DNA of 64,000 bases from Eledone cirrhosa (GCA_964016885.1 OZ024744.1:26740108-26804107), one strand, 5' to 3'; shown: positions 46,541 to 57,690, numbered from the stretch's first letter. Notes: a model not told the origin generated them from the sequence alone. Translations and numbers: made by a program.

Positions 46541-46569
46541 TAATAATAATAATAATAATAAGGGAAGAA
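46541..46569. repeat. (TAA)n tract and 8-bp stub of a Dong 5' end
   Basis: Seven TAA units are followed by GGGAAGAA, the first eight bases of the Dong 5' end, before AATAAT-rich sequence and a Tx1 tail. The stub suggests that another Dong element, or its first bases, once followed this tract. Confidence 0.7.
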
Positions 46570-46621
46570 ATAATAAGAACTTATTTATTAACCACAAGGG
46601 TTTACATAAAGTAGACATTAA
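46570..46621 (-). mobile_element. Tx1-like 3'-end stub (A/E-type terminus)
   Basis: TTATTTATTAACCACAAGGG and the following TTTACATAAAGTAGACATTA equal the terminal 3' UTR of copies A, B and E. The match stops there and AATAATAAT follows, so this is a roughly 50-bp, extremely 5'-truncated insertion. Confidence 0.75.
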
Positions 46622-46807
46622 GAAATAATAATGATTTCTTTATTGGCCACAAGGGCTGACATCAAGAAAAACATTACAGACGGCACAGGACGGTACAGGA
46701 CGGTACGATGTGGGTTTTGTGCGTGTAAATATTTTTATTATTTACATAAGAAAAGAAAAAAATGTACATAGATACATATATATAAACAATAAAAATAAAA
46801 ATTGAGA

Positions 46808-48916
46808 GCGGTGCCGAGCATCTGGACGTGTCTGGTGCTCGACACCACCACGGTGACGTCGTCAGCGAGCCGACTCGGATTTCCCGCATCCGAGTTCGCG
46901 TGGACGCCCCTCATCGCCCCCAAATTGTGCAGTAACGGCTCGAGAGCCAATACGTACAAGAGGGACGAGAGGGGAAAACCCTGGCGGACAGAGCGCCTGA
47001 TGCTGAACGGCTGCGACAGGTGAACGTTCACCCTCACAACTGAGCAGATGTCGCTGTTCATTGCTGTGATCCAACCCCTGAAAACGGGCCCGAAACCGGC
47101 TGCCACGAGGACCGCCGCCAGGTACTGATGGTCGAGCCTATCGAATGCTTTGGATTGATCCAAATTGATCAGGGCCCCACCCGTGCCAGGTTCTTTAACC
47201 ACTCTGTCTATGATGTATCGCATGAGGTGGAGGTTGTCGTGTATGGATCTGTCCGGAATGGCGCATATCTGCGCCTCTCCCACCAGACCCTTGACGACAA
47301 GTGCCAACCTCGTTGCTAACAACTTGGCCAAAATCTTGAACTCTGCGTTTAGCAGGGTTATGGGCTTGAAATTATCGATAACATCCCCCTTGTTTGGGTC
47401 TTTTCTCAGCAGCACCACTGCTCCCCGGCTCACAAAACTGTGAATGCTCCCGTTCTTCTGTCAGTTGCAGTAGACGTCTGCCAAGAGGTCACCGAACAAG
47501 TCTGGCATAAATGCATAAAGCTCGTAGGGCAGACCATCCAAACCTGGCGATTTACCCCTTGAGCAATTAGCCATCATTCCCGTATTTCACCGGATGTTAT
47601 TGGCTTTTCGCAACACTGTGCTGCGGTCGTCGAGAGCCGAGGGAGTCCGTCGAGCTATGCTCTGAAGTCCATACCCCGATTCGGGCCGCCACCGCTCCCG
47701 AACAGTTCAGCAAAGTGCTGCTGAAAAGCTTCCCACATCCGCTCGGGTTCGAGCATCACGCACCCGTTTTGGTCAGACAAAGATCGAATTGTGGCTTTGT
47801 TGCCACGTCGCGCCTCTGCCACCCGGGCCCATTGGACGGCTTTCGTCCCCTCGTGTTTCAGAGCACGTACTCTAGCTCTGACAACGCAGCCTTCGTGTTT
47901 TGCGTTGAAGAATTGGGCGAGTGCCAATCTCGCCGCAAACACGCCGGTTGCGATGCCTGTCGTAAACGCCACTTCTAGCTTTCTGACTAGCTCTTCCTCT
48001 ACTCTATTTTCCTCTATCACTACTCCTTTGCTAAACCTAATCGACTCTACTTTAATTGCCCTTTTCAGGGCAAACCACCACCTGTTGTTGACGTCCGCTC
48101 CCATCAACGCCCGCTTAACTAATATGCTAATCCGGTCTCTGCAGGCTTTGCGTGCCGGGAAAGACGCGTTCAGCTTCCAATAACCAGGTCCTTGTCTATG
48201 AAGTCTGTCTATGTCGATCTCACAGATCACAAATTTGTGGTCTGTGTAGTCGACTATTTTAAATTGTGGACAACTTATACTAGCATTATCTAGTTCTCTG
48301 CAGAATACCCTATCCAGATACGATCTGGATGACCCGATGCGGTTTGTCCATGTCCACATTGGCACATTCGGGTGATCCAATCAATACCTGTCAGACAGTT
48401 CAAAACGTCTGAGCAGGTTGTTGAGGCTCTTGCACCCTCCTTCCCTATCCACTAGCCCCACACAATCCCAGCGTGCATCCAAGATACCGTTCCAGTCGCC
48501 CACTAACACTAAAGAGCGGAACGTTCCAAGAAGGGTCTCTAGACGTCTGAAGAAATCTGGCCGTCCTGCCCCTGATGGGGCGTAGGCGGCTACTAGCCTG
48601 AAAGAATTGCCTTCTCTGCCGGTCACGTCCAGCACCACCGACTTACCTGCTGGGTCTAGGAATATGGCCCGTATGGCGAGATCCATGCCTCTCCGAAAAA
48701 GGACGGCAACCCCTCTACCCGATCCTGGACGGATGGGAGATGCGTATACATCGTAGCCGCCGAAGATCGGTGCGAAGGTTTGTGCTTCGGAGATTCTGGT
48801 TTCACTGAAGGGCAGCACATCTATGTTTAGTGACCTGATGTCATTGAGCAGGTGACCCTGCTTCAAGATGACCCCAGGCCACGTGCATTTATACTGCCTA
48901 TTCTGAGTACGGCCAT
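46808..48916 (-). pseudogene. Tx1-like ORF2, copy F, 5' half only
   Basis: The start codon at 48916 corresponds to MAVLRIG of copy C. A one-base change of frame lies soon after it. The endonuclease block (48381-48866) contains VLVGDWNGILDARWDCVG. The TGA at 48381, in the context SDRY-stop-LDHPNV, is the same stop as in copy C. The RT continues with NLDQSKAFDRLDH and GFPLSSLLYVLALEPLL. The catalytic box is reached in a shifted frame (RLADD), where Tyr is replaced through a one-base loss. Coding sequence ends at the deletion near 46805, so the thumb, knuckle and C-terminus are absent. Confidence 0.85.
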
Positions 48917-49211
48917 GTTGGATGAGAAACGGGGCAAGTGAGAAAGGGTCATTTACCTTGATCGTGTGGTGAAGGGACAGTAGAACCGTCCCTTTGGCTG
49001 GTCATGGGTGTTTCCAAGAGGATGTAGTGTATATCCTCTTGGTAACCCACCCTGTGAAGTCTCCAACTTGGGGTGTTTTTGTTTTAAAGGTTTGTACTGT
49101 TCTATTGAGATTTCAATGTTGCTTATGTTTGTCGGGAGAGTTCTTGGTGTTGGTGGGGTGTAGTAGTTTTTTTCCTGTAATGTCTGTGTGCTGCTTTATA
49201 TATTGTATGAG

Positions 49212-50222
49212 TTATTTTTTTACCATGTTTATGGCTGTGTACTTTTTGGGGGGAGGGGTGATTTTGTTGCTGTTTTCTTCTTGTTGCTGTTTGGTGTGTG
49301 TGTCTTGTTGTGTTTGCGTTGTTGGTGTTTGTGGTGGTGATGGTGGTGGTGTTGCTGCAAGTTTCCTTGCTGCCTTTACCCCTCTTTGTATGCCTTCGCT
49401 TTTGGAGGGTGAATCTAAGGTTTTTTTCTTTTTTCTTTTTTGTGGCAGACCGTTTGCCACTTCACTCCCGCCTCAAACTCCATGTCGGATTATGTGGCGT
49501 CTGGGAGGGGTACGTGCTCCATGGCTGTTGGTGGTCGTAGTGGAGCCATCTTCGGCAATTTTGTTGCTGGTGTAGCTACTTCAAATGTAGCTATTGGTGT
49601 TACCGCCACTGATGATGCTGCTTTAGTTGTCCGTGGCCTTGGTACGGGGGCCACGGACGTTGCCCTCCTACTCACCATGGAAGGGTCTTCTGCGTTTGTT
49701 TCCTGCCCTGCTCTTGGTAGCAGCGGACCAGGTATTGGAAGGAGAGGGGCCTTCTTCTTTGCTGTCTTCTGCGGGCAAAAGTTCCTGAGGTGACCCTTCG
49801 ACCCATAGAGATAACATTTTGGCCGTCTTCCTTCTACGCTTATACGGAGTTGGAGTCCTTCCTCGATGTCTATGATATCGGGGATAGCGCCGATACATTC
49901 CTGATCAGTTTGTATAAGCATTTGCATGCCTATACCTGACCAGTTCTCTCTCCCTATTTTCTCTACTTGCTGCATGGTCGTTCTGTCCTCGATTCCAGCA
50001 AGGACAGACACGTCCAGCCAAGGTATGGGCACGTCAGGTGGTACCTGGGTCACATTGACCCTCACAATTTTCTGCCCGCAGTAGGAGGGCACCAAGATTA
50101 TCTCCTCACTCTTTAGGGTTACCAAAGTGTGAGATTTTGCTTCCTGGTGGAAAAATACGTCTACTGTGGCGTACTTTCTGCCTCGGGTGATGTGGGTTTT
50201 GCATGCCCAGACGCACGCCAAT
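49212..50222 (-). pseudogene. Tx1-like ORF1, copy F, 5'-truncated
   Basis: The frame 49490-50222 encodes YATVDVFF, VNVTQVPPDVPIPWLDVSV and a knuckle region CYLYGSKGHLRNFC in which the second Cys is Tyr. In other copies this is CxxC. The Pro/Thr/Lys-rich end lies in another frame and stops at 49212. The N-terminus is cut off at 50222. Confidence 0.78.
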
Positions 50223-51708
50223 GCAGGATACAAGTTGGGAAAGGGAGAGCTTACCATCAATCACCTCCTCTTCATGGACGATCTTAAGCTCTTCGGAAAG
50301 AGTGAGAAGGAGTTGGATGTGCTTGTTGACACTGTCCGTATTTTCAGTAATGATATATGTATGCAATTTGGTATTAGTAAGTGTGGAGTCCGTGTGATGA
50401 AGAGGGCTAAATTGAGCAGAAGCAACGGAATTCAAGTACCAACAGGTGAGATGATAAAGGAAATTGACACTGAAGAAGGATACAAGTATTTGTGTATTCT
50501 GGAGGCTGATGACATCAAGAACCAAAAATGAAGGAATTGATAAGATCTGAATACATTCGGAGATTAAGGAGCGTATTAAATTCACATCTGAACAGTAGGA
50601 ATGCCATAAGTGCAGTAAATTCCCGAGCTGTGTCTATTATTAGGTAGAGTGCGGGAATTCTGAGATGGAATGTTGCTGAACAAAAAGAAATGGATAGGAA
50701 GACTAGGAAGCTATTGACTATCTACAATATGTTCCACAAGAGGAGTGATGTTGATAGACTCTACTTAAGGAGATCTGAAGGTGGAAGAGGTCTTATCAGC
50801 ATAGAGGACTGTGTTCAGATGGAGAAAAACAACCTACACAAATACGTGACCGATAGTAAGGAGTCAATGCTCAAAATTGTACTGAAGGAAAGGACAATAG
50901 ACCAGGGGATGTCCAAGGAGGAAATAACAACAAGGAGAAAGACCAATCTTCATGAAAAATCCCTTCATAGTACCTTCTTTGAGAAAACGGAATTCAGAGA
51001 TCCACAGACATGGAACTGGTTGAGAAGAGGAGACTTTAAAAAGGCTACAGAAGGAATGATAATGGCTGCACAAGAGCAAGCCCTCAAAACGAAGTGGCTG
51101 AAACACCATATTTACAAGGAGGAGGCTAGCCCACTGTGCAGGATCTGTGGAGAGAGAGAGGAGACTGTGGCTCACATTGTATCCGAGTGTAAACATCTAG
51201 CCCAGACTCACTATAAAGGCTGGAGACATGACGTGATGGGCAGGGTGATCCATTGGCACCTATGCAAAGTAAAGAATTTACCACATTCTGAGAAGTGGTA
51301 TGAGCATAAGCCAGAGTCGGTGATAGAAAACAATCAGGTGAAGATGCTGTGGGAGTTTAGGATACAGACGGACAAGAAACTGGAACACAATAGACCTTAC
51401 CTGGTGGTTTTGGACAAGGAAAAAAGATCGTGCCTGATTGTGGATGTGGCTGCCCATTCGACACGAGAGTGCAAGAGATGGAGAGGGAGAAAATTAACTG
51501 ATACCATGACTTAAAGTAGGAGGTAAAAAGGATTTGGAACTGCCATGAAGTCAAAGTGATCCCGATTGTCATAGACGCACTAGGTACTATCTCAAAAAGT
51601 TTCCAGGGATGGTTAAAGAAAATTGGCCCCGCCCCGCTTTTTGGAACACTTCAAAAGGCACGCTTGCTGGGAACAGCAAGAACCCTCCGATACGTCCTGA
51701 ATATCTGA
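50223..51708 (+). pseudogene. R4/Dong-1 LINE ORF, 5'-truncated fragment
   Basis: Homology to Dong-1 begins at GCAGGATACAAGTTGGG (50223), downstream of motif B. It includes FMDD near 50274, the CRICGEREETVAHIVSEC knuckle, and the endonuclease. Breaks: two A are missing near 50525, a TAG replaces a TAC codon near 50645, and a base is lost at about 51448 within the endonuclease. The corresponding final stop is at 51706-51708, followed by the family 3' UTR and (TAA)n. It is closer in sequence to the fragment at 7281 than to the full-length copy at several sites (for example CGGAATCCAGGTACC-type changes). Confidence 0.88.
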
Positions 51709-51785
51709 GGCTGCAGGTAGTGGCTTGATATTCATTTCAACAAACTTTCCAGTTAACTAACATCAATGACAGAGACTCAAAGAAC

Positions 51786-51826
<41 letters not shown>

Positions 51827-51843
51827 TAATAATAATAATAATA
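51786..51843. repeat. (TAA)n tract, right edge of the array
   Basis: About 18 units with one AAAAAA interruption, at the 3' end of the last Dong-1 fragment. Confidence 0.95.
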
Positions 51844-52182
51844 TATGTAGTAATAAACACAGTAAATTGTATGTCTAAAATTACGAGGGTTGAAATACCA
51901 CGTTGGTTTGACAAATTTAACCTGAAGCAAACGGAATTCTAATTTAATTTAATTCTAATCTCTCGCTGATGATGCCGACAGATTATCTGTTGGAAACACA
52001 ATTCTCAGGGCGAAACAGATTAAATCTGTAATCTGTCCGGGAGATGAAATAATTATTGTAACGGTCTGTATATTAATTCTGTATTTTCCGTTTACTTCAG
52101 GTTATATTTGTCAAACCAACTTGGTATTTCAACCCTCGTAATTTAAGACACAAAATTGACTGTGTTTATTACTACATATATT
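51840..52182. repeat. Foldback (MITE-like) element, about 0.33 kb
   Basis: The left arm ATATGTAGTAATAAACACAG is the reverse complement of the right arm CTGTGTTTATTACTACATAT. Pairing continues through TACGAGGGTTGAAATACCA and TTGGTTTGACAAAT on each side. The central 140 bp is unpaired. No transposase. Confidence 0.85.
51966..51997 (+). ncRNA. Hammerhead-like core inside the foldback element (weak)
   Basis: CTGATGA at 51966-51972 and GAAAC at 51993-51997 enclose a hairpin (CGACAGA / TCTGTTG). Three bases (TGC) between the core and the stem are unpaired, which is not canonical, so activity is doubtful. Confidence 0.25.
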
Positions 52183-52471
52183 ATTATGTAATGTTCAGTA
52201 TTTATATTTTGAGCTTATTAATTACAGGGTATTATTATTAACTGGGCTTTTTATATATATATATATTAATAATCTCAAAGTATATATATCATTATATATC
52301 AGTGGATATGTGGATATATATATATATATATATATATTTAATATTTAAATATTTAGCTCTGTTACTTACAGAGAGCACTCGTCATTTCTTTTACTTTTTC
52401 CACGGAACTTTAACACTTATACATATATACACATATATATGTATATTATCGGTATATATATATGTGTATGT

Positions 52472-52479
<8 letters not shown>

Positions 52480-52552
<73 letters not shown>
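52480..52552. repeat. (TA)n microsatellite
   Basis: About 36 TA units. A shorter related tract lies at 52314-52338. Confidence 0.97.
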
Positions 52553-52554
<2 letters not shown>

Positions 52555-52753
52555 TTGAAATAAAATGAAAACGAAATTTCATTTCTCACTCTTAGTACAG
52601 CACTCTTAGTACGGCACTTACAAAAAGGTGACGTGGTTGCCTTAACACCGTACGGCATACAATTCAGTCTGTTCAGTTTGTTTACAAACGAACAAAGCGG
52701 CGTTATAATAAGCGTCCGCTAAACTGATACGTGCATATATGTATGTGTACCTG

Positions 52754-52839
<86 letters not shown>

Positions 52840-52957
52840 TGCTACTGTACGTCTGTATACATATATGTATGTACGTATACACACATACTTACATTTAAGT
52901 AAGTGCCGTACTAAGAGTGAGAAATGAAATTTCGTTTTCATTTTATTTCAACTTATC
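52553..52957. repeat. Inverted-repeat unit around a (TA)n core
   Basis: AAGTTGAAATAAAATGAAAA at 52553 and its complement ending at 52957 form arms of about 55 bp (also CATTTCTCACTCTTAGTAC / GTACTAAGAGTGAGAAATG). They enclose the first copy of the direct repeat described next. Confidence 0.8.
52621..52897 (+). repeat. Direct repeat, copy 1 of 2 (about 0.28 kb with internal (TA)n)
   Basis: Starts CAAAAAGGTGACGTGGTTGC and ends CACATACTTACATTTA. It is almost identical to 53137-53415, including a (TA)n core of similar length. Not recognised as a known family. Confidence 0.88.
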
Positions 52958-53081
52958 GTTTTCGGTATGCCTGACCGACTTAACTCACTCGATATGCAAA
53001 TTAGGCTGCTCAGCCGTTAATTTTCATAAGGAAAGTATATACTTTCGAACGTTCAACTATCTGGCAGAAGGCTATACGGTG

Positions 53082-53107
53082 CTGATGATAGCTAACAAGC
53101 TTGAAAC
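53082..53107 (+). ncRNA. Hammerhead-like core (candidate)
   Basis: CTGATGA, then a four-base-pair hairpin AGCT-AACA-AGCT with flanking T, then GAAAC. The spacing of core and stem II is close to canonical. Stem III and the cleavage site are not resolved. It lies between the two direct repeats. Confidence 0.35.
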
Positions 53108-53136
53108 TAGTACATCGTTCCTGTGTCAGTGTTGAA

Positions 53137-53269
53137 CAAAAAGGTGACGTGGTTGCCTTAACACCGTACGGCATAAAATTCAGGCTGTTCAGTTTGTTTA
53201 CAAACGAACAAAGCGGCGTTATAATAAGCGTCCGCTAAACTGATACGTGCATATATATATGTGTACCTG

Positions 53270-53357
<88 letters not shown>

Positions 53358-53415
53358 TGCTACTGTACGTCTGTATACATATATGTATGTACGTATACAC
53401 ACATACTTACATTTA
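53137..53415 (+). repeat. Direct repeat, copy 2 of 2
   Basis: Same ends and core as 52621-52897, 516 bp further on. Here it is not enclosed by the inverted arms. Confidence 0.88.
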
Positions 53416-53416
53416 T

Positions 53417-53453
<37 letters not shown>

Positions 53454-53682
53454 TCGTTTCTGAATTTGTTTAGCAAGATTCTTTATCTGAAAACGTGTGT
53501 TGAAACCGATATTGTTATATTTTGGGAGGGTCATGTTGCCAATAAAAAACACACGCACCAGTTGCATTCGCTTCAATTTATTATAATAAATTTATAAATT
53601 TAGGAATTTATGAATTTCCGGTTGGTTGGTTGGTTCCACAACTTTAGCTTTTAACAAACGCACACAATTGCCGTCGCAGGTC

Positions 53683-54140
53683 GATGAACAAACAGAAGCA
53701 CAAGTTAGTATAGCTAGATCTAAACTTAGAAATATTATAGAATAGTCTAGCAAGAAGCATAATAGAATGGAGGCCCAGCAACTGGGAGAAAAATCTGCAA
53801 ATGGCTTGCGTAAGCTCATGCAGCGCTCACGTAATGGAGAGATAGCATGCTTTCCAACAGACAAGTCTGGCAGAATGTCGGTTGACAGTCTGCCAAACTA
53901 CATCCAGGCGATGCAACCCCACATCACTAACACAAGAGAAGTAACACCACAAGAGCATGAGGATAGAGAAAAAGCCCTCAATACTCATATGGTGATGTGG
54001 ACAAATATAATGCAGCCCAACAAAAGGATTGCCAACAACTTCCAGGCCTGGAACAATGACCTGCCAGCGTTGTATGGGCTTTGAAAAGACCATAAAACGC
54101 AGTGACCCTCTCACGGGACCAGCATCACGGCCAGTCTGAT
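53683..54140 (+). pseudogene. Remnant of an RT-type retroelement ORF (class uncertain)
   Basis: The plus frame holds EAQVSIARSKLRNIIE, a TAG, then CFPTDKSGRMSVDSL and, near the end, LPALYGL-stop-KDHKT. DKSGR and YGL(x)KDHK recall the region just before the RT palm in Penelope-like and related retroelements (DKxxx and YGLPKxHK blocks). I cannot name the family. No palm motif with DD is present because the sequence breaks near 54140, where an oppositely oriented element begins. Confidence 0.45.
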
Positions 54141-54539
54141 CAGTGTGTGGTATCTGTCAGGGTTGACGAAATAGAGGTTTCCAGTTTTGTCCGAGTGCAC
54201 CATGATGTCGTTGGTGTTTTCATACTCTGTTATTTTGCTACGGAGTTGTTGTAGGAATCTGTTGTGTCTGGGTTTGAATTTAATGCTCTTGACCGGATGG
54301 AAAAGGTCGTTCTCGAAGGGTGAGAGCATAGGGTTCGGAGTAGGAGATTTGTAGGTGTTGAATCCGAATCTCCCCTTGGTGTCGAAGTCCTGATTGTCGC
54401 GGTATCTATCGTAGAAAAAAGTTCTCCATCTCAGTCTTTTCGCAAAAAGGTCGATTTTTTGCGTGAGCATCCGAAGGTAAAGTTTTCTCGGTGGAACTGG
54501 GATGTTCTTGGTGGAGAAGTCGATGTTGTGTTTTCGCAT
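54111..54539 (-). pseudogene. Penelope-like element, N-terminal RT region
   Basis: An ATG at 54539 starts MRKHNIDFSTKNIPVPPRKL. Further blocks are FENDLFHPVKSIKF and HSDKTGNLYFVNPDRYHTLI. These match the region preceding the palm of Penelope/Poseidon-type elements, where a SDKTxNxY block is typical (family knowledge, not searched). The homology ends right after this block at about 54130 and a stop follows, so only the first 140 residues remain. Upstream lies a repeat found elsewhere in the window (54629-54870). Confidence 0.65.
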
Positions 54540-54628
54540 CGTGCGGGTGAAGAAACTTGAGCTGGGTGGAAAAGTCGGGATATGGCGTGGTAGAGTCGGA
54601 AAGTGCTCTACTACAGAGATAGGAGCTA

Positions 54629-54870
54629 AATAACAAAGGGATTATGGTAAGGAACCAGATGGACCATAACGCACCAGAGTACTCAATACTTAGGGTAGTA
54701 GAGTGGGAAATAGGAAAATGTATGACCTCGACGGCAGAGCTCAAGCCGTTGCTACGGCTATTTCTGGAGTAAATTAGAATTTTTAGCCTGGTGAATAAAT
54801 AGCCGAACTTGTCAAGGAGGTACTGCCTTATATGGGAAGATTGGTTAACATTTGTTGTAAACACAAATAA
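54629..54870 (-). repeat. Putative Penelope pLTR-like region, upstream of the ORF
   Basis: Two blocks recur elsewhere. The GAGTACT/GTGCGTTATGGTCCA block (54629-54716) matches 6750 and 56931. The block with AGCTCAAGCCG and AAATAGCCGA (54738-54828) matches 55425-55515 on the same strand. A repeated terminal region is expected of Penelope-like elements. The link is by position. Confidence 0.55.
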
Positions 54871-54879
54871 GTCTATCAT

Positions 54880-55099
54880 GGTATTTGGTGGGAGGTAGGT
54901 TAAGAATACAGGGTAGTCCCTTACAATTAAATAGCTCTAAGAAAAAAGCTTTTCCGAGCCGTACAATAAAATTGACTAAACAAGAGAGATGAACACTAAT
55001 ATAAACATACATGTGTTCGAACCGTAAGGACCAAAATATGCTAGGGAGAAAAAATACTAACTACAGCAATATAGTTTGTTATCCTTAACTTTAAGTATT
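54880..55099. other. Unassigned AT-rich sequence
   Basis: No recognised feature. Confidence 0.5.
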
Positions 55100-55189
55100 A
55101 AATTAAGAAAAATAACAGACCTATATTGGGCAAATACCTGGTTACAAGGCATTTTTGCCCAATATAGGTCAGTTATTTTTCTTAATTTT
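55100..55189. repeat. Short perfect foldback, about 90 bp
   Basis: AAATTAAGAAAAATAAC-AGACCTATATTGGGCAAA and its complement TTTTGCCCAATATAGGTCAG... flank a roughly 20-base loop with TACCTGGTTACAAGGC. It could be a tiny MITE or a cruciform-forming site. Confidence 0.8.
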
Positions 55190-55355
55190 TCTTAATTTAA
55201 TATATATATATATGAAGAGGCGGATTTTCAGGTCTTTACGAAGGTCCGATTTCATGCTGTGGCACGCCGCCCAAGCTTTGCTCTTCCTCTCAACCACATC
55301 ATCTTCCGTATTCCCAATCTTTGCTCCCGAATACAACCCATATATATCAGTATAT

Positions 55356-55404
<49 letters not shown>

Positions 55405-55560
55405 AACCAGTAAGACCCCGACAGCTGAGCTCAAGCCGTTTCGACGGCTAATTCTGGACTAAATGAAAATTTATCCTGGTATTTAAATAGCCGATCTTCT
55501 CAAGGGGTAATTCCATATATGGTCAAAGTGATTGTCAAAAATCAGTAGTAATTCTGTGGT
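55405..55560 (-). repeat. Second copy of the 54738-54870 repeat
   Basis: Shares AGCTCAAGCCGTT, CGGCTA, CTGGA, TAAATAGCCGA and CTCAAGG at the same spacing. A (TA)n tract (55366-55402) precedes it. Confidence 0.7.
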
Positions 55561-56930
55561 TGCAAATTAGTAGGGGAGATGGTGGCTAAACCTGCCAGTA
55601 GGAGAAAGAGGGGAGGGGGTGGAGTAGACCCAATCAAGCGTTGGTAGTGCCAGCTACAGCTGGGCATGAGGTCAAAGAAGATACAGGGGAGGGGGAGGGG
55701 GAGGAAGTCGGAACGGTAGGTAGAACAATGGGGGGTAGAAATATATAGGAAAGAAAAAAAATACTGAGAGTGAAGAAAAGCAAATAAGTGTAAAGAAAAA
55801 AGTAAAGTAAAGTAAATTCTACGACCTAGGTCTCAGGCTATTGTTAGGCTAGAATAAAATAAAGAAAGAAAGAAAGAAGTAAAGAAATAAATAAATAACG
55901 AAATAAGTAAAAGAACTAGGTGGGACGGCATAGGCAAGGACCCTTTTAAGAGGTATAAGTACGTAAATGATACGGTGACGGGTCAACAAAAGGGGCCAAA
56001 ATACTAAAGAGACTACCACGAAATAAACAATAAAGGTTTCCATCCCGGGCCAGCAACGACCCAGTGCAGCAAAGTGAACTTGTACGAGATAATAATTCTG
56101 AGTCCCGAGAAAAATATATACTAATGCTAACTCTAAAAGATCTAAAACAAGCTACATGAAAGTTCGTACGAAATAAAGGTAGAATACGGAGAAATAAATT
56201 CAGAATCCACCCCGCCCAGAAGAAAAGCGAAGCAAGAAATACTGAAACGAAAAAATAAGGCATAAGTGCCACTAAGAAATATAGAGGGCACAGAGAATAG
56301 TGGGAGCGGTCGGAAAAAGGGGGCAAGTATCCGGGGTCTAAGCCAACTGCTATAAAGGGCGGAGTCCGCCAAATCTATCATAGACTAGGGGAGGGGGGGT
56401 GGGGGTACTAAGGCTACATGGGGCCAAAGGGCAGCCTCGGGTGGGCGAGAAAAGACGCCGACAAAGGAGAAGAGCTGGGGTAGAAGGACTAAGGAGAGAG
56501 GGGGAAGGAAATAAAGGAAGCGATAAAAGAATACAAAGAAGATCTTACGTCTTCCTTGGCAAGCAGGGGTTACCCATTGCAAAATCGGCAAGTGGGGTGT
56601 TATAGCCCTAGTCTACCCCCCCGGGTCATTATGGGGTTTGAGGGCGAGGTAAGTCCTACGCAATCTATGTTTACATGCAGTGACCAGTTCATCTTTCTTG
56701 TTTAGGAGTTGGTCCGTCGAAAACAGCATTTGTAAAGTTTCCTCCGAGCATAAATTGCACGGACGGCGTCCTCCCGTGTAAGAATTGGCTCTGGACAGTA
56801 ATCTCCAAGTGAGATCATAGGTGATGTTGTTGTCCTTGAGGTCCCATATGTGGCCCGAAAGTGTAGTGGCGTGACGCCGGGCCGGGTTTCGGAAGGTATG
56901 TCTTCAAGGTATGACTTCAAGACCCGGCTT
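55561..56930. other. Purine-rich gene-less stretch
   Basis: The plus strand is strongly purine-rich (GGGGAGGGGGAGGG near 55685, AAGAAAGAAAGAAAG near 55863, GGGGAGGGGGGGTGGGGG near 56387). Open frames on either strand reflect composition only. No domain was recognised. Confidence 0.6.
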
Positions 56931-57017
56931 GGTTCCTATTACCCACTCTACTACCTCAAGTATTGAGTACTTTGGTGCGTTATGGTCCACCTGGTTCCTT
57001 ACCACATTTCCTTCGTT
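56931..57017 (+). repeat. Dispersed repeat ending in (TA)n, copy 3 of 3
   Basis: AAGTATTGAGTACTTTGGTG and TATGGTCCACCTGGTTCCTT match 54629-54716 (reverse) and 6750-6838. The block runs into the (TA)n tract at 57018. Confidence 0.75.
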
Positions 57018-57341
<324 letters not shown>

Positions 57342-57343
57342 TT

Positions 57344-57690
57344 AGAAATTATAAGCTTTCACCGTATTTTAGACTAAAGAAATTTCTAGCCTGATAGTGG
57401 GGTTTTTAACCCTCGGAGAAATGGAAAAAGATGAGTGTTGCCCTACATGTACATATATATATATATATGTATATATCAGTTTATATACATATATAAGTAT
57501 GTATACATATATATGTATATATGTATATATATATATAAGTAAGTATGTTTTGAAACAGTGAGCAGGTTTTAAATTAGAAAATAGAATAGCTTTCACCGTA
57601 TTTTTGACTAAAGGAATTTTAGCCTGATAATGGGGTTTAGAACCCTCAGATAAATGGAAAAAGATGAGTATTGACGTACATATATATATA
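57344..57690 (+). repeat. Two copies of a (TA)n-bounded repeat
   Basis: AGCTTTCACCGTATTTTAGA, TAGCCTGAT and GAAATGGAAAAAGATGAGT in the first copy (57351-57440) recur with small changes at 57588-57680, each followed by ACATATATATA. The CCTGATA...hairpin...AAATG pattern resembles a hammerhead core but lacks the required GA. Family unknown. Confidence 0.7.

Larger units (their letters stand above)
46633..50222 (-). mobile_element. Tx1-like LINE copy F, internally deleted and 5'-truncated
   Basis: The 3' end GATTTCTTTATTGGCCACAA abuts AATAATAAT at 46624-46632. The 3' UTR is then joined at about 46805 to the middle of the RT, which removes the ORF2 C-terminal third. From there to 50222 it is closely similar to copy C. 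The 5' end breaks inside ORF1 and is joined head to head to a Dong-1 fragment with no TAA between them. Confidence 0.85.

Noticed and set aside
52302..53600. Open frames of alternating Ile/Tyr residues in the (TA)n regions (also 57018-57335, 59690-59910, 60250-60550)
   Set aside because: They are translations of TA microsatellites with no other coding signal.
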